Shown: positions 49,853 through 59,486 of the stretch, piece by piece
How the letters are laid out: each line of letters opens with the position of its first letter
How positions within the stretch are numbered: position 1 is the first letter of the stretch
Source: JAHJDR01 sp964609965
GTDB lineage: Bacteria > UBA10199 > JADGCS01
NCBI GenBank assembly: GCA_964609965.1
Contig: CAZSTS010000005.1
Span: 62,001-126,000, forward strand
Length of the DNA: 64,000 bases
Direction: 5' to 3'
Made by a program: the position numbers and the translations under genes
Notes under the pieces: model-generated
Told to the model about the DNA's origin: nothing
What the model saw: the letters and a program-made list of their open reading frames with translations, nothing else
The model's database searches: none

Positions 49853-51120
49853 GCAGCTGTTCCTTTCAATGTTTCTGCTTTCTCTGCTGTGAGTTCGCCT
49901 GTAAAGGCTTTTTGGAGGATGGATTGTTTGAGTTTTTTAACGAGTAAAATCTTTTGATCATAAATTGATTCAAGCTGTCGTGTCACATTTTCCAATTCTT
50001 CTAGTTGGGTAACAAAGCGATCCTGCATATTTCTTGGCAACAATGGTATTTGCAAATCCCGCACGCTTTGTTTCGTTATTGTTTGTGTAGCTGTTCCTTT
50101 CAATTTTGACAAAATCTGCGTTTCACCACTTTTCGATTTTAAATAATGATAAACATATTTATTGCTGATTTTATTCTCATTCAAACGAATTAGGAATAGA
50201 TTCATCGCTAGAGAACAGGGCCTAGTGATTTTTGGCATCAAATAGATTTTTCCAGCATTTCCTATCTTGCTCATGATAATTTCACCACCAAAGATACGGC
50301 TTTTTGTTAAATAATCATAGGAGGATTTTGTGATATATCTCATTTCATTCTCAAAGTTTTTTTCAAAGTCCGTACTTCTTACCATCCATGCATAATCATT
50401 GACATCTTTCAACTCAACATGCTGTTTTAAAACTTTGTAGCTTCCATTCGCATGGTAATCAGTTAAGGTTTCAATAACATCACCAAATTCAATAATATTA
50501 CATTCATTCTCGGCATTAGAAAATAATGAATCCCGAACTGAATTAAACAACGCCCTCGCATTGGCGAGATTTTTCTCGGCATTGACTTTGGCCTTGTCAA
50601 TGGATGTGAAAGCTTTATCCAGAATGGCAACAATGCGTTTTTGTTCGGGGAGGGAGGGGCATGGGACAATGATTCTTCCCAGGTTTTTTCTGCTAATCCT
50701 TTTCCTAGTTGCTCCAGTACACTTGCTTTCAATATCGTCAAGATAAATTGTCGATTGTGAATAGTAGTTAAAAAACCTAGAAAATAGAATAGATGGATTA
50801 AATCGGAGTATTGAACAATCAACCGCAGTGATCATTATATCGTTAGTTTCAGGAATAATGCATGACCTACCAACAGGATCAGGAAGTCGGGAAACAAGGC
50901 AGTCCCACGAAAAAACCCTCTGACATTTTAGCCGCTTAAAAGTCGCTTGTGATATCCATCTTGCTTTTTCACGCCTGTTTTTGAAAAAGCCATTTCCAAT
51001 ATTGCCAGTTTGGATAAGACGAATACCATTTGTAGATTGGTCTTTGCTTTCAATCCAATTACCATCAGTAAATAATAAACAAGTATCCGCCAGGGATATT
51101 GATCTCCATTTTTTAATCAC
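49849..51120 (-). CDS. hsdS: Type I restriction-modification specificity subunit HsdS
   Basis: This 423-aa protein has the usual two target-recognition domains, each followed by a conserved helix. The first half ends in PCPSLPEQKRIVAILDKAFT and a coiled coil (KAKVNAEKNLANARALFNSV); the second ends in LPRNMQDRFVTQLEELENVT and the helix ESIYDQKILLVKKLKQSILQ. It dictates the bipartite DNA sequence recognised by the complex. It overlaps hsdM and hsdR by 4 nt each, so the three are translationally coupled. Confidence 0.93.
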   Translation of the reverse strand: MIKKWRSISLADTCLLFTDGNWIESKDQSTNGIRLIQTGNIGNGFFKNRREKARWISQATFKRLKCQRVFSWDCLVSRLPDPVGRSCIIPETNDIMITAVDCSILRFNPSILFSRFFNYYSQSTIYLDDIESKCTGATRKRISRKNLGRIIVPCPSLPEQKRIVAILDKAFTSIDKAKVNAEKNLANARALFNSVRDSLFSNAENECNIIEFGDVIETLTDYHANGSYKVLKQHVELKDVNDYAWMVRSTDFEKNFENEMRYITKSSYDYLTKSRIFGGEIIMSKIGNAGKIYLMPKITRPCSLAMNLFLIRLNENKISNKYVYHYLKSKSGETQILSKLKGTATQTITKQSVRDLQIPLLPRNMQDRFVTQLEELENVTRQLESIYDQKILLVKKLKQSILQKAFTGELTAEKAETLKGTAA

Positions 51121-52568
51121 AACATCCCCCTAATCTCATTCAACACATTCGCGCTTTTCGTATCCAGTATTGCAATTTCTGAGAGGATATCAGCAGGCTC
51201 ACGTAATGGCGCCACTCCAGCTTTGTTAGGGTTTTTTACCGACAAATCAAATGAACCAGAATCAACATCTTTAATATTAACCGTCCAAGACTTATCTGAA
51301 TCCTTAAATTTTGGCTGTAACCCCACAAATTCTTTTAGATCATTATCATTAAGAGAGTTCGTCTTACCCATGCTACGCCCAGGATCGAGCTGGTAGTACC
51401 AAATCTTACGTGTAGGCGCGCCTTTTTCAAAGAACAACACAACCGTTTTTACACCAGCACCAAGAAACGTGCCACCTGGACAATCTAAAACTGTATGTAA
51501 ATTACAGCTTTCTAATAATTCTTGGCGTAGTGCCTTTGAAGCATTGTCCGAATTAGATAAAAAGGTGTTTTTGATAACAACAGCCCCTCGACCACCAGCT
51601 TTTAAGGATTTAATGAAGTGTTGCAGGAACAAAAATGCTGTCTCACCTGTCTTGATTGGAAAGTTTTGTTGCACCTCCTTGCGTTCTTTGCCACCAAAGG
51701 GTGGGTTTGCCAGAATCACATCAAAACGGTCTTTTTCTTGTATGTCAGTTATGTTTTCGGAAAGTGTATTGGTGTGGATAATGTTTGGTGCCTCAATGCC
51801 ATGCAATATCATGTTCATAATGGCTATAACGTAGGCGAGACTCTTTTTCTCCTTGCCATAAAATGTCTTTGTTTGAAGAGTCTTGAGTTGGGTTGTGCTC
51901 AATTTAACTTGCCGTAAATAATCGTGAGCCTCACACAAAAAACCAGCAGATCCCACAGCGCCATCATAGATTCGCTCACCAATTTTAGGTTTTATAACCT
52001 GTACCATAGCACGAATAAGTGGACGTGGTGTGTAGTATTCACCGCCGTTACGACCGGCATTGCCCATGTTTTTAATTTTATTCTCATAGAGTACGGATAA
52101 TTCATGTTTTTCTTTTTGAGAATGAAAGTGCAGATTGTCCATTAGTTCAAGTGCGTCGCGTAGGCTGTAACCGCTTTGAAACTTATTTTTTATTTCTCCA
52201 AAAATCTCACCAATTTTATATTCGATTGTATCGGAACCAGTAGCACGCCCTTTGAATCCTTTAAGATAAGGAAATAAATTTTCATTAACAAAGGTAATTA
52301 GGTCATCACCTGTTAGTGCCTTGTCATGGTCAAAAGAACCATTCTTTTTCTTAGGTGCTGCCCATTTTGACCATCGATAATTTTTGTTGATGATAAAATC
52401 ATAGGTTTTGCTGACCAGCTCAGCTTCCATTGCCTTTTCTCGCTCCAAATCATCCAGATATTTGAGAAATAACATCCAAGAAGATTGTTCAGTATAGTCT
52501 AGCTCTGATGAACAGCCTGCTTCTTGCCTAAGAACATCATCGATATTTTTAAAAGTTTGCTCAAACAT
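51117..52568 (-). CDS. hsdM: Type I restriction-modification methyltransferase HsdM
   Basis: The start is ATG 52568 (MFEQTF), with GGAGAG eight bases upstream; a GTG at 52577 overlaps that site. The product is 483 aa. The N-terminal HsdM_N domain has SSWMLFLKYLDDLEREKA. The N6-adenine methyltransferase core has SAM motif I as YDGAVGSAGFLCEA, catalytic NPPFGGKE, and GGRGAVVIKNTFL. It modifies host DNA in the same sites cut by HsdR. The upstream region has no second gene, so the promoter must lie in 52580-53280. Confidence 0.94.
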   Translation of the reverse strand: MFEQTFKNIDDVLRQEAGCSSELDYTEQSSWMLFLKYLDDLEREKAMEAELVSKTYDFIINKNYRWSKWAAPKKKNGSFDHDKALTGDDLITFVNENLFPYLKGFKGRATGSDTIEYKIGEIFGEIKNKFQSGYSLRDALELMDNLHFHSQKEKHELSVLYENKIKNMGNAGRNGGEYYTPRPLIRAMVQVIKPKIGERIYDGAVGSAGFLCEAHDYLRQVKLSTTQLKTLQTKTFYGKEKKSLAYVIAIMNMILHGIEAPNIIHTNTLSENITDIQEKDRFDVILANPPFGGKERKEVQQNFPIKTGETAFLFLQHFIKSLKAGGRGAVVIKNTFLSNSDNASKALRQELLESCNLHTVLDCPGGTFLGAGVKTVVLFFEKGAPTRKIWYYQLDPGRSMGKTNSLNDNDLKEFVGLQPKFKDSDKSWTVNIKDVDSGSFDLSVKNPNKAGVAPLREPADILSEIAILDTKSANVLNEIRGML

Positions 52569-53286
52569 ATAATTCACTCTCCAAAATAATCTTTACCTGC
52601 TTCCACACTCACTGTGTGGCCAATTCATACAAAACATTATCCACCCAAATTTTTTGGGTAATTTTTCCAAACGTTTTTCTTTACTATTTAGCAGAATCTC
52701 TACCCAAAAATTCAATTTTTGGCAATAGAACCAAGCACTAATCATAAAATCACAAACCACTTTTTAGCGTTTATGTAAGTGTCAACAAGTAACAATTTGT
52801 AGAACATTTGAGGTAAAGGATAAAGGTTTATCCAAAGACTTGCCAATACATAAGCTGTTATAAATATAGTCTCAGCTCTAATCACTTTGTCTCAAAATAG
52901 ATTTAAATCTGTTATATCAATAAACTAAAGAAGCTTTATCTCAAAGTATCTCAAATTTTGTGAGACGCGTATTTTTTCTAAAATAATTTATTAGAAATAT
53001 CATAAGGTTATACCTTTGCTGTTTTGGCACGCGAATTGCTTTACTAGGTAGTATGATGAATTTACAAAATCATTATAAACCGCAAACTTATTGCCCGCTT
53101 GTATGTCCCTTTTACTGTCAGTTTTGTGGACAGTTGAAGGGCTTAATAACTTTCTCAAACCCCCACCCACCAAAACTTTCCCTTTTTTGGCAAAGCAAAA
53201 AAATCCTGACCACCCCAACTGCCCATGGTCATCTAGGGTGGTCAGGATTACGGGATGTGATGGTGGGTGTTGGTGAGTGAAAGGGT
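52569..53286. other. Intergenic region between divergent RM and mobilisation operons; candidate oriT
   Basis: 718 nt without a convincing gene. The left part includes a CCACACTCACTGTGTGG palindrome (52603-52619) and AT-rich sequence. At the right, nested inverted repeats lie directly before the relaxation-like gene: outer ACCCCCACCCACCA (53159-53172) with TGGTGGGTGTTGGT (53261-53274), inner TCCTGACCACCC (53204-53215) with GGGTGGTCAGGA (53236-53247, perfect 12 bp). Large inverted repeats next to a relaxase-type gene are typical of transfer origins, but a regulatory hairpin is possible. Confidence 0.5.
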
Positions 53287-54057
53287 ATGAGAGTTATGAA
53301 TAACTTAAATTTAATAATTAAAGAGAAGGTTGGGGTTGTGAGGGATAATGAGTTATTAAAGTTCTGTTATGAACAAAAATTCATGCTGAAAAAGCAGATT
53401 GATTCATGGTTTTGGCTGAATGGGGAGTTTGGGAATATTGAATCTAGTAAGCGGGTGGCAAGAAGAGCTATTTTAAGACTATTGGACTATGGCCTTCTGA
53501 GTGGGAGTTCTGATCGGGTTTTTGGCAAATCTAAAATTTATGAAGTTACAAAACTGGGGATTAGGCAACTTTCTGATAAAGGCATTTTGCCAGATTATTG
53601 CTCTTATGCTCAAAAAGACAATTCAACACTCTATCATGATAGTTTGGTCACAAACACAAGACTTGCCTGTAAACACCTTGGGCTTTTTAACAAATGGTCG
53701 TCTGAACGCATCCTCAAATCTAAAAATACTGAAATCACACCTGATGCCAGCGTGACACTCTGCTCAAAAAATAAAAAACTCACCATTGCCATAGAAGTAG
53801 AGATAACCCAAAAATCAAAAAAAAGACTCAGAGACATATTTTATAAGTATCAAACAAGTCATTATGATTTAGTGCTTTATTTTGTCTCTGATCAAAGCCT
53901 TTTGTCCTCTCTTAAAAAACTGGCCACTGAATATACGCCAAAAATCTTTTTTTGTATTATTGACGATTTTTTTAACCAACAACTTAACTCGGAATGGGTG
54001 AATCAGCATGATTCATTCAAAACCTCACAAATAGTAAAGGAGTATAACAATGGATAA
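53287..54057 (+). CDS. Replication-relaxation family protein (mobilisation)
   Basis: This 256-aa protein resembles the Replic_Relax (PF13814) family. The N-terminal winged helix has AILRLLDYGLL, KIYEVTKLGIRQLSDKG; a central H in TLYHDSLVTNTRLACKHL; and a nuclease-like core ITPDASVTL, IAIEVEITQKSKKRL. Members sit with coupling proteins in mobilisable plasmids and integrative elements and are thought to act at the transfer or replication origin. The next gene overlaps by 8 nt and encodes a TraG/VirD4-like coupling protein. A nested inverted repeat lies directly upstream. Confidence 0.78.
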   Translation: MRVMNNLNLIIKEKVGVVRDNELLKFCYEQKFMLKKQIDSWFWLNGEFGNIESSKRVARRAILRLLDYGLLSGSSDRVFGKSKIYEVTKLGIRQLSDKGILPDYCSYAQKDNSTLYHDSLVTNTRLACKHLGLFNKWSSERILKSKNTEITPDASVTLCSKNKKLTIAIEVEITQKSKKRLRDIFYKYQTSHYDLVLYFVSDQSLLSSLKKLATEYTPKIFFCIIDDFFNQQLNSEWVNQHDSFKTSQIVKEYNNG

Positions 54058-55918
54058 CAAGCACACAACAGATCAATGGTTAGTCATTTACTTCGTCCTT
54101 ATTATTGCAGCTTTTTTCTTTTTGCCTCTAGGTATTTTGCTGGATTTGATCTTCATTCCTCCACTCATCGTTTCATACCTGGCGTATCGTCGGGGATGGT
54201 ATTGTTTCTTTGTGTCATTATCGATTCATTTTTGTGTTTCTGTATTGATTGTGCATTTTACATATTTAGACGTTATGACTTATGACCAATTTAAGTATTT
54301 TGTCCTATTATTTCTCGAAAATCTACTTGATCCAGTACTCCCATCTCTTATTTTGCGAGGTCTCTTAAAAATCCAAAGCAAATATTTTAATTTGGCGCCA
54401 TTTTTTGCACTTTTATTACCCGCCTATCTAACATACAGACTTAATCTGCGGGAAAAAATCAGTTTTACACAGCTCAATCAAAGATATGGTTTCTCTGAAA
54501 AAACATTCAAAAAGCACAAAGAAAAGAATGACGATGTCTTGATTGGGATCAACAAAGACAACAAGAAGCCCTTCTATTTAACAGACCAGGAAAGGTTGCG
54601 TCACACACAGGTGATTGGTTCCACTGGGTTTGGCAAAACTGAATCTGTGCTGATACCGATGATCGAGAATGACATCAGAAAAGGAAATGGTTTGATGCTC
54701 CTAGACGCCAAGGCCGATGAGGATCTTGTAAAAGCGGTTTACAAAATCGCAAAAGATTGTGGTCGCCAATCAGATGTTATGGTTTTCAATCCCTCTATTC
54801 CTGAAATATCTTACTCATATAATCCTTTTTGTAATTTCAATACATACACTGGAAAACATATTACACCCACTGCCAACATGAATAAACTAATTGGCGCCAT
54901 GGAATGGACAGAACCCTATTACAAAAAAATGAGCGAAATTTCTGCTTTAACAATTACAAATGCCTTTCCAAACAACAGGGGAACAGCAGATATTCACAAA
55001 ATTTTAGCTGCTCTCAAAGATCCCCATTACTTGCTCGAAAAAACGAGCCTCAAACCGGATATAAAATCAAAAATCCAAGAGTATTGTAGAGAACATAAAA
55101 AATATAAGGAAGCTACGACTGGTCTAATCGCAGACCTAGGTCATTTGTGTTCATCTGACTTTGGCCCTCTTATGTCTTTTAGTGGTTATGCTATAAGTCT
55201 TATGGAGGCTTACTTTCATCGCCAAATTGTTATTTTCCAGGTTTCTACTCTGTCCTATTCCCAGACAGCCAAACTTTTTGGCAAAATGCTATTAAGGGAT
55301 CTTACTTATCTCTGTAGTGAAATCAACAGAACTGTACCCACTGAGGACAGGAAATTTTTTCCCGTATATATTGATGAGTTCGCTTCTTTTGCCTTTGCGG
55401 AATTCGCTGAATTTATGAGGATGTCCAGATCTTCCGGTATTGGAGTGACAGTATTGCACCAGAGCATGGGAGATTTGGAGATAGTGGATCCTGCATTTAA
55501 AAAACAGATTATGAGCAATGCCAACATAAAAGTTATACTTAAGGTGAATGACAACGACACAATTGAAGAGGCAGCCAAAATGACAGGAACAAAAGAAAAG
55601 CTTATACAAACACACCAGATTACTAATGGTTTATTTAATTCAACTGAAAGAACCGGCATAGGTTCTGAAGCCATGGGTAATGAATTTAATATACATCCAA
55701 GAATATTTAGGAAATTAAAAATAGGAGATGCTGTGGTGATTGTAAATAGCTCAAACCGACTTGGTCACTTACAACTCAATCATTTTAAAATACCAAATTA
55801 CAGCGATAGAAAACTTCAAGATCTTTTCCATAATAGAGGTAAAAAACCTAGGATAGATACATTGCAAGAACCAGTCAAAACAGAACTAAAACTCTCAAAA
55901 CAGATCTTTGGAGAATAG
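54050..55918 (+). CDS. VirD4/TraG-type conjugative coupling protein
   Basis: This 622-aa protein starts with an ATG preceded by AAAGGAGTATAACA. Three to five N-terminal membrane helices (about 12-130) anchor it in the inner membrane. The ATPase part has Walker A GSTGFGKT (190-197), DAKAD, Walker B FPVYIDEFASFA (about 437-448) and the LHQS sensor motif typical of T4CP/TraD/TraG. It couples relaxase-bound DNA to a type IV secretion channel. No type IV channel genes are present in the window, so the island is presumably mobilised by another element. Confidence 0.9.
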   Translation: MDNKHTTDQWLVIYFVLIIAAFFFLPLGILLDLIFIPPLIVSYLAYRRGWYCFFVSLSIHFCVSVLIVHFTYLDVMTYDQFKYFVLLFLENLLDPVLPSLILRGLLKIQSKYFNLAPFFALLLPAYLTYRLNLREKISFTQLNQRYGFSEKTFKKHKEKNDDVLIGINKDNKKPFYLTDQERLRHTQVIGSTGFGKTESVLIPMIENDIRKGNGLMLLDAKADEDLVKAVYKIAKDCGRQSDVMVFNPSIPEISYSYNPFCNFNTYTGKHITPTANMNKLIGAMEWTEPYYKKMSEISALTITNAFPNNRGTADIHKILAALKDPHYLLEKTSLKPDIKSKIQEYCREHKKYKEATTGLIADLGHLCSSDFGPLMSFSGYAISLMEAYFHRQIVIFQVSTLSYSQTAKLFGKMLLRDLTYLCSEINRTVPTEDRKFFPVYIDEFASFAFAEFAEFMRMSRSSGIGVTVLHQSMGDLEIVDPAFKKQIMSNANIKVILKVNDNDTIEEAAKMTGTKEKLIQTHQITNGLFNSTERTGIGSEAMGNEFNIHPRIFRKLKIGDAVVIVNSSNRLGHLQLNHFKIPNYSDRKLQDLFHNRGKKPRIDTLQEPVKTELKLSKQIFGE

Positions 55919-55983
55919 CCAAGTTCTTGTTATTTTTTGTATGAATTTAGCAGTCTTGCAATATTTGCTCAGAAAGGATTAAT

Positions 55984-56205
55984 ATGAAGAACTTAGAAAC
56001 AACAAAACAACAGTTCTTTGACAATCAGTTGGTAACCTACGAGCAGCTTAGCGAATGTATCAAAGTGCCTAAAAAGACCCTGCAAGATTGGGTGTATAAA
56101 AGGCAGATTCCATTCGTGAAAGTTGGTAAACACATTCGGTTTAAGGTCTCAGAAATTGAGCGTTGGCTTCATAAAGGAGAAAACCAATGCATATACAGAC
56201 CTTAA
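55984..56205 (+). CDS. xis: Excisionase-family helix-turn-helix protein
   Basis: This 73-aa protein has a MerR/excisionase HTH: VTYEQLSECIKVPKKTLQDW, then VYKRQIPFVKVGKHIRFKVS and EIERWL at the wing. Such proteins set the direction of integrase-mediated recombination. It overlaps the integrase start by 19 nt and probably binds the GTTACCCAAAA-type repeats near the att sites (inference). Confidence 0.85.
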   Translation: MKNLETTKQQFFDNQLVTYEQLSECIKVPKKTLQDWVYKRQIPFVKVGKHIRFKVSEIERWLHKGENQCIYRP

Positions 56206-57302
56206 AAAGAAAAAACAGTTCAACTTATAAAGTGATTGTTAAACGCAATGGCATGGCTAAATCCAAGACATTTAAACGCAAACATGATGCGCTTAAATGG
56301 GGACAAGAAATGGAGAATATGCTCCTAAGTCAAGGGCGCATTAACATCACCTTTGAACAGTTGGCTCATGAATGGTTAAAAAATCATTCAAAAGAAAAAA
56401 ATAGCTACAAAACCTATTTGGATAATGTAGCTAAATTCAAATTCATTAACACTGTTATTGGCAAAAAGATCGCTAGTGATATTACCTATGGGGATATTGA
56501 AGTTTTGGCTTCTAGGGTTACAAAAGAGCGCGAGCGAAAACCTGTGACCATAAATCGTTTTATCAAACTTGCTAAAACGGTATTTAACTATGGAATCAGA
56601 AAAGGCGATCTTATGCGCAACCCTGTGCAAAACCAAATTTTGCACAAAGAACCCGAAGTGCCTTATCAGTTTTGGCAACTAGAAGAGGCTGAAAGATTCA
56701 TTGCCTACATTGATCAAAAATATCTGCATGAGAGCAGGCATATTCCTCTTGTGTATCGATTAGCCTTAAACACAGGTATGAGGCTAGGAGAAATCAGAGC
56801 CCTTAAATGGGACTCAGTATTTCTTGGGTCTAGACCGTCAATAACAGTAAGACGTACGTATTGCGATCGTACACGACAGTTAATAGAAACAACCAAAGGC
56901 AGAAAGGTTCGCCACGTAGGCATTAATGAGGCATTGCTACCAGCAATTAAAGAGGCCCATAGATCACGAACTCCTGATTGTGATTTTGTGGTGTGTACAG
57001 ATGCAGGCAGGCCATTGGATGCCAGAAACTTGCGCAAACGATTCTTTGAAAAAGATATTAAAGAATCTGGAGTGACTAAAATCAGGTTTCATGATTTGCG
57101 TCACACATTTGCGTCTTTGTTTGTGATGAATGGCGGCAATCTTTTTGACCTGCAAAAAATACTCGGCCATAGCGATAGTCAAATGACTATGCGCTATGCG
57201 CATCATTCTAAAGACTACATTTTAGACAAAGCTAAAATTGTAGTCATTGGCAAAACCGATAAAGTCATATCTGTGGATTTTACAAAGAAGAAGGTTCTTT
57301 AA
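56187..57302 (+). CDS. int: Tyrosine recombinase (integrase) of island 2
   Basis: This 371-aa phage/ICE-type integrase has an N-terminal arm-binding strand region, a SAM-like core-binding domain (about 55-150, FEQLAHEWLKNHSKEKNSYK) and a catalytic domain. The catalytic residues are R in NTGMRLGEIRALKW, HxxR in HDLRHTFASLF, the LGHSDSQMTMRYAHHS box with its His and nucleophilic Tyr. It lies 109 nt from the tRNA-Lys gene whose 3' end forms the att core, the usual position for a tRNA-specific integrase. It is the only complete integrase in either island. Confidence 0.95.
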   Translation: MHIQTLKRKNSSTYKVIVKRNGMAKSKTFKRKHDALKWGQEMENMLLSQGRINITFEQLAHEWLKNHSKEKNSYKTYLDNVAKFKFINTVIGKKIASDITYGDIEVLASRVTKERERKPVTINRFIKLAKTVFNYGIRKGDLMRNPVQNQILHKEPEVPYQFWQLEEAERFIAYIDQKYLHESRHIPLVYRLALNTGMRLGEIRALKWDSVFLGSRPSITVRRTYCDRTRQLIETTKGRKVRHVGINEALLPAIKEAHRSRTPDCDFVVCTDAGRPLDARNLRKRFFEKDIKESGVTKIRFHDLRHTFASLFVMNGGNLFDLQKILGHSDSQMTMRYAHHSKDYILDKAKIVVIGKTDKVISVDFTKKKVL

Positions 57303-57344
57303 GAATCCGTAAAGGCTAGCCCTGAGCGACGAAGGAGTCGAAGG

Positions 57345-57410
57345 GTTACCCAAAAGTTACCCAAAAACAAAAAAGGCCTACGAGAATTCCCGTAAGCCTT
57401 TGTAATGTTT
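57345..57410. promoter_or_regulatory. Right end of island 2: arm-type repeats and terminator
   Basis: Two direct copies of GTTACCCAAAA (57345-57367) lie between the integrase stop and the att core, matching the GTTAC(C/T)TAAAA pairs at both left ends. A hairpin AAGGCCTACG/CGTAAGCCTT (57373-57400) follows and probably ends integrase transcription and shields the tRNA. Confidence 0.7.
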
Positions 57411-57484
<74 letters not shown>

Positions 57485-58134
57485 TAAAAAATATTCAGTT
57501 GTCGCAGCTGACGTTTATATTTTCAGCTGCTGCCTTCGGTTTCGTTCCTGAACGTCACTCACCTCAGGCCCACCTCAGATTGCTTTCGTTCTTTCGCTTG
57601 GCCGCTCATTCACTTTTCCTCGCTTGCTCGGCGCAATCCTCAGCTTTCACTCACTAGGCCGTTCGCTCAAGCCAACTGAGCTAATCGCCCTAAAATTTGC
57701 ACATGCAAATTTTTCATCCATTCTCCAATGCGATTTTCGAGTGCGCAAATTTTCGAGAATCGCATAAGAAAATCGAAAATGGATTTTCTGACTTTCTCCT
57801 GCTAATTTAATCATTTACTTACGTCAAGGGGTTGGGTTTTAAAACTTACTTATGACTAAAATAAAGCTTTTGTGAGTAAAGTGTATGTGCCCGGTACCAT
57901 ACGGTAACTGGGTGTACCTTTTCCGTCAAAAGTCCTTCGACTTGCGCTCAGGACGAGTAGAGGATCTGCTTTTGATTAAAACACTATTAGTTAACTCTTG
58001 TACATCTTGTTTTGCAAGTTCATCTACAGTTTTGATACCAGGCTTATTTAACCGGACAGCAGTGTAATAAAACATATTTACAAACAATTTTTATATTATT
58101 ATAAATTTTTTACAAAAAAAAGGGGGGCTTTTTT
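57485..58134. repeat. Gene-free region with tRNA debris and dispersed repeats
   Basis: A second copy of the tRNA-Lys 5' end (57671-57695, CCAACTGAGCTAATCGCCC then TAAAA) follows about 180 nt of GC-richer spacer, parts of which recur near 62660. Around 57921-57965 a repeat of about 45 bp, containing AGTCCTTCGACTTGCGCTCA, is shared with 61267-61311. CCGGTACCATACGGTAACTGG (57891-57911) resembles other small hairpins here. No coding frame is credible. Confidence 0.6.
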
Positions 58135-59394
58135 ATGAGAAAACTAGCATTATTGCTGAGCTGCATTGTCATTGTTTGCTCTATATCTTTTCAATCTTTT
58201 GCGCTACAAACAGGCCTTGAGTCTTTTTCTTTTAGACCGGCTTCAGATAATGGTGAATACTTTGGTGTTTGGGACAGTAAAAGCATGTACCAGTTTGAAT
58301 GGCGGGCAGGCACGTTTTTTACTTATGAATATCGACCATTACAACTCACCGCTGGTGGCGTGCGTGTACAGGGCATTATTGATTATTCTATTATTCAGCA
58401 TCTTTATGGATCGCTTGGTATTTTTGATAAATGGCTCTCCATTGGTGTTAACCTGCCTGTTGGTTGGGCTGTTGATTTTCGTGATCCCAATGTCGCTGGG
58501 TCGACTTTTGGTAGTAGTATGGCATTAGGAGATTTGCGTATTAATTTTAAGAGCACTCTTTATCAGACACGTTGTAAAAGATTCGGCATTGCAGCTGTCC
58601 CTTTTATCGACATCCCTACTGGCTATGGCAATGAATTTTTTGGCAATGGCACAGTCAATGGTGGCGGACTTCTGGTGATTGATGCACAGCCTTGGCAAAA
58701 GTTTAGGTTTTCTTTGAACGCCGGCATGTCAGGTAGATCAACATTTAATTTTCGTGATATTGAGAGAAAAATGCAGCTCTTGCTTAGTCTTGGGATGCAA
58801 TATGATCTCTCCAAAAAAATATCTCTTAATACAGAAATACACAGCCAAACAAGACTGACAGGCATTTATCAAGAAACAGTTGAATCTCCTACCGAGATCT
58901 TGGCGGGCGTTAAATGGAAGCTAGGGCAGACAGGATTAGTTGCCTCTTTTGGTGGAGGTCTAGGGATCACGTATGGTTCAATGTCTCCACAAGCCAGATT
59001 CTTTACAGGTCTCACATACACCCCCTTGAAAAGAAGTTATCATAAGTTAAAACAGGTGATTGACAACACTATTCATTTTGATTCTGGAAAGCACGAGATC
59101 AAGGAAGAAGAAAAAAATAAATTAGCCACACTAAAAAAATGGATCAAAAAAACATATGGCCTTCCCATAATAATTAAAGGGCACACAGATTTTGAAGGTG
59201 ATGAAGTATATAATCAAGCTTTGTCCATAAACAGAGCTGATGAAGTAAAAGCGTATTTAATAGCAAATAAAATCAAAATCAAAAGACTCACAACTGAAGG
59301 CTATGGTGAAAGAAGGCCCATAGCAGAGAATAAAACAAAAGAAGGCAAGGCTGAGAACAGACGTGTGGAATTTGGGATCGTAAAATGTAAGTAA
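58135..59394 (+). CDS. OmpA-family outer-membrane protein, paralogue of the 14658-15908 product
   Basis: This 419-aa protein starts at an ATG after AAGGGGGGC. It has a signal peptide (about 1-23, ending SFALQ). The barrel-like region (about 24-300) shares with the paralogue the opening RPASDNGEYFGVWDS, a Y(R/E)PL segment, the PTG/GG motif around the middle and TYGS before the last strand. The OmpA domain (about 308-419) has IHFDSGKHEI, IKGHTDFEGDEVYNQALSIN and NRRVEFGI, with the peptidoglycan-binding D and R residues. It links outer membrane and cell wall. A lipoprotein gene follows 92 nt downstream. Confidence 0.9.
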   Translation: MRKLALLLSCIVIVCSISFQSFALQTGLESFSFRPASDNGEYFGVWDSKSMYQFEWRAGTFFTYEYRPLQLTAGGVRVQGIIDYSIIQHLYGSLGIFDKWLSIGVNLPVGWAVDFRDPNVAGSTFGSSMALGDLRINFKSTLYQTRCKRFGIAAVPFIDIPTGYGNEFFGNGTVNGGGLLVIDAQPWQKFRFSLNAGMSGRSTFNFRDIERKMQLLLSLGMQYDLSKKISLNTEIHSQTRLTGIYQETVESPTEILAGVKWKLGQTGLVASFGGGLGITYGSMSPQARFFTGLTYTPLKRSYHKLKQVIDNTIHFDSGKHEIKEEEKNKLATLKKWIKKTYGLPIIIKGHTDFEGDEVYNQALSINRADEVKAYLIANKIKIKRLTTEGYGERRPIAENKTKEGKAENRRVEFGIVKCK

Positions 59395-59486
59395 TATAGC
59401 TCAAGGATGAAAGCTGAAAGGAAAACTATCAGATCCCTTTGAGCTCTCACCTTTGAACAAACAACGTACAAGCATATGAGGTCAAT

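Noticed and set aside
57885..58067. 60-codon frame near 57.9 kb containing SFDLRSGRVE
   Set aside because: The same residues come from the dispersed repeat at 61267 in an unrelated context; no ribosome site or conserved start.
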